NCBI GenBank assembly: GCA_050696075.1 | Contig: JBOGUF010000085.1 | Span: 1 to 20,724 of the forward strand | Source of the DNA: JBOGUF01 sp050696075 | Lineage (GTDB): Bacteria > Chloroflexota > Chloroflexia > Thermomicrobiales > UBA6265 | Reading direction: 5' to 3' | Length of the DNA: 20,724 nt | Shown: positions 1-6,479 of the stretch, piece after piece | How the letters are laid out: each line of letters begins with the position of its first letter | Numbering within the stretch: position 1 is the first letter of the stretch | Notes under the pieces: generated by a model | Seen by the model: only the letters and a program-made list of their open reading frames with translations | What the model was told of the DNA's origin: nothing | Databases searched by the model: none | Translations under genes and position numbers: made by a program

Positions 1-31
1 GGCCGGGCCTACCGGTCCCGGTCGGCGACCG

Positions 32-640
32 CTAGGGTCCGGCCGCGCTGCCCGCCTCGGTGGCGAACGCCTCGTCAACCAGCCAGCGGCCGTCCTGTTC
101 CACGAAGATGATGAAGAAGGCGTAGTCTTCCCACGTGTCGTCAGAGACGATGGCGCCCACGCGGCCGTCCTCCAGCACTCGCGGATCGCGGATCGAGAAG
201 AACGGAAACTGCTCGTCCGCCGGCAGTGGCGTCGGCGTCGCGGCGGGCAGCGGCCCGGCAACTGTCGCCACGCCGAAGAGCACCACGACCGTCTCTCGTG
301 TGGCGTCGTTGGAGAGCAGGGCGAGTGCCCGCCGGGTCTCTCCCGCGTTGACGCAGGCGACCAGCTCCCGCATCGTCTCGTTGATGCCGAAGAGCGTGTC
401 AGGTCCCGCCGGCTCGCCTTCGGGTAGCTCGTCCGCCGGCACGGGCGTCGAGGGAAGCCACGGGGGACTCGCCACGTCCACTACCGGTGTCGCAATGAGA
501 TCGAGGAGCCAGGCGTCGTCGCGCGGCTCGACCTGGCACTCGGATGGGTCGGGCGACTCCTGCGCCGTCGCCCGCGCCGGCCCCATCAGATCAGTCCCGC
601 CGAGCATTGTCAGCGCGATCAGTGCGGCAACGATTCGCAT
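32..640 (-). CDS. Secreted protein of unknown function, possible NTF2-like fold
   Basis: This encodes about 202 residues. The start is set at the ATG at 640 because a purine-rich AAGGGGG lies just upstream and a clean signal peptide follows (hydrophobic stretch near residues 3-15, likely cleavage near ARATA-QE around residue 27). A longer frame upstream has no such support. The mature part is acidic and proline-rich, then contains a segment of the type 'CVNAGETRRALALLS' and a C-terminal strand-rich part ending 'EQDGRWLVDEAF'. That pattern recalls the SnoaL/NTF2-like domains common in exported proteins of GC-rich Chloroflexota, but I cannot name a substrate or partner. It diverges from the cysteine hydrolase gene. 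The left neighbour is outside the window. Coding status and export are fairly secure; the fold is inference. Confidence 0.7.
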   Translation of the reverse strand: MRIVAALIALTMLGGTDLMGPARATAQESPDPSECQVEPRDDAWLLDLIATPVVDVASPPWLPSTPVPADELPEGEPAGPDTLFGINETMRELVACVNAGETRRALALLSNDATRETVVVLFGVATVAGPLPAATPTPLPADEQFPFFSIRDPRVLEDGRVGAIVSDDTWEDYAFFIIFVEQDGRWLVDEAFATEAGSAAGP

Positions 641-782
641 TGTATCCCCCTTGCCTGTCCTTTCAATTGCACCGGCGCCGACGCGACAACGACGAATCGC
701 CCCCGCGCTTGGTACCATCTCTCAAAGCATCCCAACCGCAAGCGGTCCGCCAGGGCCGCGCTGGGTCCGAGGAGGCAGGTGA
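641..782. promoter_or_regulatory. Divergent intergenic region between secreted protein and cysteine hydrolase
   Basis: This 142-base gap must hold the starts of transcription for both flanking genes. Ribosome binding sites are visible at both ends: AAGGGGG for the leftward gene and GGAGG at 771-775 for the rightward gene. I see no convincing -35/-10 pair or palindrome here. Confidence 0.4.
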
Positions 783-1505
783 ATGGTTACCACAATCGCC
801 ACGGCGCCGCGGTCGATAACCGCGACCGTGCCAGACTTCATCGTCCAGTGGATCGAGGGGTTGGCGCCGCTGCCGCTGACAGAGGCCGTGCCCGATCCAG
901 CGCGGGCGGCCATCTTCTCCGCCGACATGATCGTTGGCTTCTGCCGCTGCGGCAACCTCGCCTCGCCGCGCATCGACGCGCTCACCGAGCCGGTCGTCGA
1001 CCTCTTCCGCCGGGCCTACGACCTCGGCGTCCGCGAGTTCGTCCTGGTGCAAGACACCCACGACCCGACCACGCCCGAATTTCGCGCCTGGCCAGAGCAC
1101 TGCCTGCGCGGCACCGAAGAAAGCGAGATGATCCCAGAGCTGGCCGCGCTGCCGTTCCGCGGCCGCTTCACGGTCATCCCCAAGAACTCGCTCGGTCCTG
1201 GTTACGCCACGACCTTTGACGCCTGGCTCGACGAACACACCGCGATTTCGACCGCGATTGTCGTCGGTGACTGCACCGACCTCTGCACCTACAACCTGGC
1301 GATGCACCTCCGCCTGCGCGCCAACGCCCGCAACATCGGCAGCTTCGACGTCATCGTGCCCGCCAACGCCGTCGACACCTACGACCTGTCAGAGGAGACG
1401 GCTCGCGAGATCGGCGCCTTCCCTCACCCCGGCGACTTCTTCCACCAGGTCTTTCTCTACCACCTGGCCCTCAACGGCATCCGCGTCGTGCGGAGCCTGC
1501 CCTGA
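783..1505 (+). CDS. Isochorismatase/nicotinamidase-like cysteine hydrolase
   Basis: This encodes 240 residues and starts at an ATG seven bases after a GGAGG ribosome binding site. It shows the Asp-Lys-Cys triad of the isochorismatase-like hydrolase family: Asp48 in 'FSADMIVGF', Lys134 in 'VIPKNSLG' and Cys168 in 'VGDCTDLCTYN'. A segment 'DTHDP...WPEHCLRGTEE' (residues 91-113) resembles the metal-binding Asp/His region of nicotinamidases (PncA), so amide hydrolysis such as nicotinamide to nicotinate is a reasonable guess. The family also includes ureidoacrylate and N-carbamoylsarcosine amidases, and the exact substrate is not fixed by what I can see. The enzyme should be cytoplasmic, with no signal peptide. 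It appears monocistronic, with no coding sequence directly downstream. Confidence 0.85.
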   Translation: MVTTIATAPRSITATVPDFIVQWIEGLAPLPLTEAVPDPARAAIFSADMIVGFCRCGNLASPRIDALTEPVVDLFRRAYDLGVREFVLVQDTHDPTTPEFRAWPEHCLRGTEESEMIPELAALPFRGRFTVIPKNSLGPGYATTFDAWLDEHTAISTAIVVGDCTDLCTYNLAMHLRLRANARNIGSFDVIVPANAVDTYDLSEETAREIGAFPHPGDFFHQVFLYHLALNGIRVVRSLP

Positions 1506-1725
1506 ACCGACACCCCGCCCATACGATTGACGTTCCTCTGCCGGAAACGGCCGATACGTCCAGGGCGATCGGAGCGCGGACCGTTTGCGCCTGGCGAACG
1601 GACGTGTTCGAGCAGACAATCGATGCGCTGCCAGGCGAGGAGGGCGGGGCTTTGCGCGGGCCGGCGCCGGCCCGCGGTCTCGCCACCGCGCGATTCGTGT
1701 TGACGAGGCCGATCAGGTCAGCCCC
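1506..1725. other. Non-coding stretch downstream of the cysteine hydrolase
   Basis: I find no credible gene in these 220 bases. They hold a perfect 22-bp palindrome at 1655-1676 and lead into the permease-tail remnant that begins at 1726. Confidence 0.5.
1655..1676. repeat. Perfect 22-bp GC-only palindrome
   Basis: The half-site CGCGGGCCGGC is followed directly by its exact reverse complement, and the whole is G and C only. It could fold as a stem after the hydrolase gene or form a protein-binding site, but there is no T-run as in a classical intrinsic terminator. Confidence 0.6.
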
Positions 1726-1789
1726 TACCGCTTAATCCCCGTCAACGTTACGCCTTCGATGAAGTACTTCTGGCCGAGGAAGAAGGGGA
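1726..1789 (-). pseudogene. Remnant of an ABC permease 3' end (copy A of a ~64-bp direct repeat)
   Basis: These bases match 2643-2706, the 3' end of the adjacent permease gene, at 62 of 64 positions in the same orientation. The differences are at 1749 (T against C, a synonymous valine codon change) and 1786 (G against A, Leu to Pro). The adjoining stop codon also differs only in its third base (TAG at 1725-1727 against TAA). The fragment encodes only the last ~20 permease residues and has no start, so it is a tail without a gene. It sits nine bases beyond the HEPN stop codon. Third-position drift suggests either an old duplication or the tail of a lost paralogous permease. Confidence 0.8.
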
Positions 1790-1798
1790 GAGCGCCAT

Positions 1799-2194
1799 TT
1801 ACGATATGGCCCCTGACTCTAGCCCAAGGGCGTCGCGCAACACCCGGCGCAGCGTGGCCGCGATCTCGATGGCGATTTCAGCCTCCTCTTGATTGGCGGC
1901 AGCGCCGGGGTAACGGATATCGACCGCATAGGTTGTCAGTCGCTCGAACGCCTCCCGCATCCCCGCCAGCTCCGGCACGTAACGTTCCACCGTCGCCGCC
2001 AGCGCATCAAGGTCGTGGGTGAACGGAATGCGGATCTCGTGCTCCTGGAGATAGGACTTCAGATACTTCTCCGCGCTCTGCTGAGCGTGGAAGCACGCCA
2101 CGCTAAAAAGGGGATTGGAGGACCCGAAAAGCTGCTGTGCGGCTTCGAAATCCTCCTCAGCCTTCGCCACCCATTCCGCTGTCGTCTGTTTCAA
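1799..2194 (-). CDS. HEPN-domain protein, probable toxin of a HEPN-MNT pair
   Basis: This encodes about 131 residues. I chose the TTG at 2194 because AAGGAG (2204-2209 on this strand) lies nine bases upstream, and the protein then starts at the usual HEPN boundary, 'KQTTAEWVAKAEEDFEAA'. A longer TTG start at 2224 is possible. The helix motif 'QQSAEKYLK' (residues 38-46), the 'FTHDLDAL' segment and 'RYPG' (94-97) fit the HEPN family seen beside nucleotidyltransferases. A single R-x4-H (Arg55-His60) is present, but it lies earlier than the usual RNase Rx4-6H motif, so RNase activity is not certain. It overlaps the MNT gene by 38 bases, so the two are probably translationally coupled. By family precedent it is the toxin restrained by MNT. 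Confidence 0.82.
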   Translation of the reverse strand: MKQTTAEWVAKAEEDFEAAQQLFGSSNPLFSVACFHAQQSAEKYLKSYLQEHEIRIPFTHDLDALAATVERYVPELAGMREAFERLTTYAVDIRYPGAAANQEEAEIAIEIAATLRRVLRDALGLESGAIS

Positions 2195-2582
2195 ACAGCG
2201 TCGCTCCTTGTTCGATGACGTCAAGAATGAAAAAGTCCCGTTCCGCCAACCCTAGCGCGATCTGGTTCGGCCGCCGCACCACCACATCCATCGGGAACCG
2301 ATAGCTGGCGCCCACGGCCTGACGAATTCGAACTGCCTGCTCGCTCGGCTTGAGCGGCGTGTCCATCACGACCATGAGGTCGACGTCACTATCCTCCGTC
2401 GGGTCGCCGTAGGCGTGCGAGCCGAACAGGATGATCCGCTCTGGTCGAAACGTTTCAGCAATGATGGCGACAACGTCGGCTATCTCCTCCCGGGTCCGGG
2501 GGGAATCGCCGCTTGGCTCTGGCACGCGGTTAAGGATCTGGGTTCGGCAAGGTGTGTTCACGCGACTGGTTATGGTCATCAT
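2157..2582 (-). CDS. MNT-type minimal nucleotidyltransferase, probable antitoxin
   Basis: This encodes 141 residues (or 140 from the second of two adjacent ATG codons). It has the minimal nucleotidyltransferase signature GS-x10-DxD exactly: Gly54-Ser55, then Asp66-Val67-Asp68, with a third acidic residue Asp99 in 'FPMDVVVRR'. In described HEPN-MNT (type VII) systems the MNT protein inactivates the HEPN toxin by adding nucleotides to it. The order here, MNT first and HEPN second with overlapping ends, matches those systems. No strong ribosome binding site precedes the ATG, and the first ~25 residues look unlike the family, so an internal GTG start is possible. The 59-base gap to the upstream permease gene shows no clear promoter, so the pair may be co-transcribed with the importer. 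Confidence 0.85.
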   Translation of the reverse strand: MMTITSRVNTPCRTQILNRVPEPSGDSPRTREEIADVVAIIAETFRPERIILFGSHAYGDPTEDSDVDLMVVMDTPLKPSEQAVRIRQAVGASYRFPMDVVVRRPNQIALGLAERDFFILDVIEQGATLFETDDSGMGGEG

Positions 2583-2641
2583 GCAACTTCGCTGTACTTG
2601 CGTGCGTCTGGCATCTCGCGGCCCTCACGGACGACCCAACC

Positions 2642-3544
2642 TTACCGCTTAATCCCCGTCAACGTCACGCCTTCGATGAAGTACTTCTGGCCGAGGAAGA
2701 AGAGGATCACCACTGGGAGCATGACGACGAGGCTGGCGGCCATCATCCAGTCCCAGCGGGGGAGACCGCCAGCGGCTTGCTGAAAGGTCGTCAGGCCGAG
2801 TTGAAGGGTGTAGTTGTTCTCGGTGCTCAGGTAGATGAGCGGCTTCAGATAGTCGCCCCACGCGCCGTTGAAGGAGAAGATCGCCACCGCCGCCAGGGCG
2901 GGTTTCGACAGCGGCATCACGATCTGCCACCAAATACGCAGTTCGCTGGCGCCGTCGATCTTCGCCGCCTCCGAGAGCTCCATCGGGATACCCCGGAAGA
3001 ACTGCCGCAGCAGGAAGACGTAGAAGGCGTCGGACGCCAACCAGCCCGGCACGATCAGCGGCCGGAAGGTATTGACCCACCCCAGCTCGGCAAACAGGAT
3101 GTACTGAGGGATCAGGGTGACGATTCCGGGCAGCATCATCGTCGCCAGGACCAGGGCAAACCAGAGGTCGCGTCCCGGCCAGCGCAGGCGAGCGAAAGAG
3201 TAGGCGACCAACGACGAACTGATCACCGCCCCCAGGGCCGAGAGCCCGGTGATGATCGCCGAGTTCTTGAAGTAGGTCCCAAACGGCGCGCTCTGCAAGG
3301 CGTCCCGGAAGTTACCCCAAACGATCGGGTCGGGGATCCAATTCAGCTCGAAGATTTGCTGGGCCGGCTTGAGGGCGGTCGAGAGCATCCACAAGAACGG
3401 CGCGACGAAGAGGAAGGCAACGAAGACCAGGATGGCGAAGGTCACCACCTGGCCGGCACGTCCGCGCCACCGCTTGTTGCGGTACCACGGAATCGCGACT
3501 GTCCGCACCTGGATCGCCTGCTGCTCACCGACCGTCGTACTCAT
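2642..3544 (-). CDS. Carbohydrate ABC transporter permease (MalG-like)
   Basis: This encodes 300 residues, starting at an ATG with AGGGG seven bases upstream. It is an inner-membrane permease of the binding-protein-dependent importer family: a positively charged N-terminus, a first membrane segment near residues 32-55, further hydrophobic segments, and the cytoplasmic EAA loop 'SEAAKIDGASELRIWWQIVM' (about 191-210) that contacts the ATPase. The C-terminal 'YFIEGVTLTGIKR' is typical of the MalG/UgpE branch. It follows the first permease gene after a 56-base gap filled by an 8-bp tandem array. No ATPase gene is in the cluster, so a shared MsmX-like ATPase elsewhere is likely. The sugar transported cannot be told from the sequence. 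Confidence 0.93.
   Translation of the reverse strand: MSTTVGEQQAIQVRTVAIPWYRNKRWRGRAGQVVTFAILVFVAFLFVAPFLWMLSTALKPAQQIFELNWIPDPIVWGNFRDALQSAPFGTYFKNSAIITGLSALGAVISSSLVAYSFARLRWPGRDLWFALVLATMMLPGIVTLIPQYILFAELGWVNTFRPLIVPGWLASDAFYVFLLRQFFRGIPMELSEAAKIDGASELRIWWQIVMPLSKPALAAVAIFSFNGAWGDYLKPLIYLSTENNYTLQLGLTTFQQAAGGLPRWDWMMAASLVVMLPVVILFFLGQKYFIEGVTLTGIKR
2643..2706 (-). repeat. Copy B of the ~64-bp direct repeat, inside the intact permease 3' end
   Basis: This is the functional copy, encoding the permease C-terminus ('GQKYFIEGVTLTGIKR' and its lead-in) up to the stop codon. Together with 1726-1789 it brackets the HEPN-MNT pair as direct repeats 917 bases apart. Confidence 0.85.
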
Positions 3545-3560
3545 GGCTGTGCCCCTAGCC

Positions 3561-3600
3561 TCGCCGCCTCGCCGCCTTGCCGCCTTGCCGCCTTGCCGCC
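3561..3600. repeat. 8-bp tandem array (5 units) abutting the first permease stop codon
   Basis: The + strand reads two units of TCGCCGCC followed by three of TTGCCGCC, with no gap, ending exactly where the stop codon of the first permease begins (3601-3603). On the coding strand the units read GGCGGCAA or GGCGGCGA. The array fills most of the space before the second permease. Confidence 0.85.
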
Positions 3601-4551
3601 CTACGTCTCGTAGTAGACCCAGCGCTTGCTGAGCCAGAGCTGGATGCCGGTGACGACCATGATGATGAAGAAGAGGATCCAGGCCAGCGCCGAGGCAAAG
3701 CCCATCTCGAGGTCGCGGAAGGCGCGCAAGTAGAGATAGACCTCGTAGAAGAGGAGCGACTGGGCCGGTTCGCCCGGCGACTTGGTCGCGCCGACGGTGG
3801 TGCTGATCACGTAGGCGCTGTTGAAGACCTGGAAGGCGAAGATGATGTTAGTCACGATCAGGAAGAGGAGCGTCGGCGAGAGCATCGGGATCGTGATGTT
3901 CACGAACTTGCGCAGCGGTCCGGCGCCGTCGAGCTCGGCCGCCTCGTAGAGGTCGCGTGGGATGCCGTTCAGGCCCGCCAGCATGATCAGCAGCGGTGTG
4001 CCGATGGTCCAGAGCTGCATGACCACCAGGCCCGGCTTCGTCCACTCGGGGTCGAAGAACCAGTTGGGACCAGCAACGCCGACCGCGCCGAGTCCCTCAT
4101 TGAGGATGCCGCGCGGGCTGAGCACCCAAATCCAGAGGAAGATCGCGGAGACGCCGGTCAGGATGCTGGGCAGGTAATAGATCGTGCGGAAGACGCGGCG
4201 GCCAGGCACCCCCACCCGCATCAGCATGGCGAGCGCGAGGGAGATGATGATGATGACCGGGGTCTTGAGCGCGACGTAGTAGACGGTGTTGCCAAGCGAG
4301 GTGCGGAAGCGACCATCCTGGGTGAGGATGAAGTCGTAGTTGTCGAGGCCGATCCACCTCGGCGGGCTGGTGATGTTGTAGTCCGAGAAACTGGCGTAGA
4401 GCGAGAAGAGCATCGGACCAAGCGTGAGCGTCAGAAAGCCGATGATGAACGGCAGGGCAAAGAAGTAGCCGGTGATGCCCTCGCGCCGCCTCGGGTTGAG
4501 GAACGGTTTTGGGTGCTTCGGCGCGCCCACCGTCGCGGCCATCTGCGCCAT
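3601..4551 (-). CDS. Carbohydrate ABC transporter permease (MalF/UgpA-like)
   Basis: This encodes about 316 residues. I favour the ATG at 4551 because GGGAG lies eight bases upstream. Longer starts at 4575 (ATG) or 4584 (GTG) are open but would place the start inside a dispersed repeat copy. The protein has a first membrane segment near 'ITGYFFALPFIIGFL', several more hydrophobic stretches, and the EAA loop 'YEAAELDGAGPLRKFVNITI' (about 202-221), which docks the ATPase. It pairs with the following permease to form the membrane channel of a sugar importer fed by the binding protein encoded upstream. A 223-base gap rich in inverted repeats separates it from the binding-protein gene, an arrangement that often lets the binding protein be made in excess. 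Confidence 0.92.
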   Translation of the reverse strand: MAQMAATVGAPKHPKPFLNPRRREGITGYFFALPFIIGFLTLTLGPMLFSLYASFSDYNITSPPRWIGLDNYDFILTQDGRFRTSLGNTVYYVALKTPVIIIISLALAMLMRVGVPGRRVFRTIYYLPSILTGVSAIFLWIWVLSPRGILNEGLGAVGVAGPNWFFDPEWTKPGLVVMQLWTIGTPLLIMLAGLNGIPRDLYEAAELDGAGPLRKFVNITIPMLSPTLLFLIVTNIIFAFQVFNSAYVISTTVGATKSPGEPAQSLLFYEVYLYLRAFRDLEMGFASALAWILFFIIMVVTGIQLWLSKRWVYYET

Positions 4552-4570
4552 CGCCCGTTCTCCCGCCGTC

Positions 4571-4707
4571 GTCATTCCGAGCACCCCACCCCGTCATTCC
4601 GACCGTCTCCCACCGTCATTCCGACCGAAGGGAGGACTCTCGCCGCGCAAGGCCGACGCAAGAGATTCCTCGTTCCTCGGAATGACGGGGCAAGCGCTCG
4701 GAGTGAC
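4571..4707. repeat. REP-like palindromic cluster between binding protein and permease genes
   Basis: Three direct copies of GTCATTCCGA start at 4571, 4593 and 4615, spaced exactly 22 bases. They face an inverted copy at 4677-4686 (TCGGAATGAC) and a degenerate one at 4698-4707 (TCGGAGTGAC). The inner copies can form a long stem around position 4650. The first unit overlaps candidate upstream start codons of the permease gene. The same core recurs in the inverted repeat at 10957-11045. Such stems downstream of a binding-protein gene commonly protect its mRNA 3' end, as at E. coli malE-malF. Confidence 0.8.
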
Positions 4708-4724
4708 GGGGGCAGTTTCCGGCC

Positions 4725-4774
<50 letters not shown>

Positions 4775-4782
<8 letters not shown>

Positions 4783-6184
4783 GGCCGCGTTCGACCTCTT
4801 GTTCGGCGGCTGACTGCGCGTCGTCGAGGGCCTGTTGCGGTTCCCTTTGACCGCCCAAGACCTCGAGGGTCGTCGGGTTGAGCAGGTCAGAGAGCATCGA
4901 TGGGTAGAAGGGGTTGTAGATGGCAGCCCGGCCGTAGTCCATCGCCTCGACGAAGAGCCCCCAGTTCGGCGCCGCGTTGAGCACGGCGTCGTTGACCGCC
5001 ATGTCCTGGATCGTCGGCATGGCGTAGGTGTCGCGCGCCCAGCTCTGCTGCCCGACGAAGGCCATGTACTTGACGAACTCCCAAGCCGCGTCGACCTGCT
5101 CCACGCCGCGCGGGATGGAGAGGGCGAAGCCGCCGGAGAGGGCGGCCGGCTCGTTGCCAGGAGCCGGCGTGATTGGCGCGACACCGTAGCCGGCGTTCTC
5201 CTCGCTCCCCTCGGGCCGGAACTGCGCGTTGAAGAAGTTCAGGACGGAGGTGTAGCCCTGGATGTCGACGATCATCGCTACCTTGCCGGACATGAAGCCG
5301 TCCTGCGTGCCGGAGCCGAAGGTCGATTGCAGCGCCTGGACGTTCTCGTACCCATAGCGGTCGGCCCACGTCTTCATCCACGCTAACGCCTCGACGTTCT
5401 CCGGCGCGTTCAGGGTCGGATTGAAGTCGGCGTCCTGCCACTCGCCGCCATTGTTCCAGCCCCAATCGCCGAGGCCGACGTTGCCGATGTTGGGGAAGAA
5501 CCCGATCCGGTTCAGCGTGTCGCCTTCCTTCTGGTCGAGCGCGTCGGCAAAGGTCGCGAGATCGTCCCAGTTCTGGGGCGGAGTGTCCGGATCGAGGCCG
5601 GCGTCGACGAAGGCGGCCTTGTTGTAGTAGAGGACGCGGATGTCGGTCTCGAATGGCAGACCGTAGGGGACACCCTCCACGGTCGTCGCCTCCTCCCAGG
5701 TGAAGGGCCAGAAGGCGTCACCGGTCACACCGTCACGCTCGGCTAACTCGCCGAGGCTCTGGTCGACGTCGTTGGCAGCGCGGCTCTTGAGCTGCGGCCG
5801 GTCCTCGACGATGACGTCCGGCATGCCGGAGCCGGCCGCGACGGCAGCCAGGTTGCGCGTCCAGATGTCGCCGAAAGGGACGAACGTCTCTTCGACAGCA
5901 ATGTTGGGATAGACCTCGTTGAAGAGGGCGATGGCGCGGCGGATCGCGGTCCGGCGCAACGGGGAACCCCAGAAGTGCCAAAAGGCGATCTCGCCACTGA
6001 TCTCGGTGTTTGCCGTGTAGGGCAGCTCAGCCGCCTGCGCGAAGGCCCGGGCCGGGCGCAGGTGCGCGCCGAGCGCGCTCGCGGCGACAAGCCCGCCACC
6101 GAGCTTCAGCACGTCGCGGCGAGCGAGCGTTCGCTCGCCCATCCCGGCATCCCCGCGGGTAACGATTCGGGACCCCAATTTCAC
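4775..6184 (-). CDS. ABC transporter sugar-binding protein, Tat-exported
   Basis: This encodes 469 residues of the family 1 extracellular solute-binding proteins, which capture sugars outside the membrane and deliver them to the permease pair encoded downstream. I chose the GTG at 6184 because AAAGGA lies about seven bases upstream; an ATG 15 codons later is the alternative. The N-terminus carries a twin-arginine signal, 'ARRDVLKLGGG' (arginines 22-23), then a hydrophobic segment ending near 'ARAFAQA', so folded export by Tat is likely. The mature part shows family features such as 'SGEIAFWHFWGSP' early on and 'DPDTPPQNWDDL' around residue 200. The substrate is unknown, though family members take up oligosaccharides, glycerol phosphates and similar compounds. 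A leftward promoter is visible about 110-140 bases upstream. Confidence 0.93.
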
Positions 6185-6293
6185 GCTTCGGTCCTTTCTC
6201 CCGCGACAGCGCGGGCCTGGCTCTGACCACCCGACCTGGGGCTATCGATTGTTACGCCCAACTAAATCAGCCGAGCGAAGGAAAGTGTGTCTG

Positions 6294-6323
6294 ATCCTAT
6301 CCACTGCTTTCCGGGGGTGTCAA
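6294..6323 (-). promoter_or_regulatory. Sigma-70-type promoter for the ABC importer
   Basis: On the minus strand TTGACA (6318-6323) is separated by 18 bases from TAGGAT (6294-6299). The -35 is a perfect consensus match. Transcription would begin near 6287, giving a leader of about 100 bases before the GTG at 6184. It is the best promoter match in this 295-base divergent region; I could not find an equally good one for the aminopeptidase gene. Confidence 0.6.
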
Positions 6324-6479
6324 GGCATTCGGCACAATCGCCGGGTCAGGCTTTGTCCACGTCTTCTATGTCTGCACCGTGGCATCACCGCGCATGCGAC
6401 AATCGGCGCACCAACGGGCGACGCCCTGGCAGGCGCCGGCGCCGCATCGATGACGCGCATTGAAGGGAGCAGCGATCCC

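Noticed and set aside
1799..2582. Insertion sequence or transposase around the HEPN-MNT pair
   Set aside because: No transposase or terminal inverted repeats are present; only the direct repeat of the permease tail flanks the cassette.
2552..3613. Long open frame on the + strand opposite the second permease
   Set aside because: The permease on the minus strand has clear membrane segments and an EAA loop; the opposite frame is a charged, low-complexity product of GC-rich codon bias. The same applies to the open frames opposite the first permease, the MMPL gene and the LuxR regulator (for example 11930-14173).
6249..6479. N-terminal extension of the aminopeptidase
   Set aside because: The region holds the divergent importer promoter and codes for a Cys/Arg-rich stretch unlike the family; the GTG at 6480 gives the standard 500-residue length.
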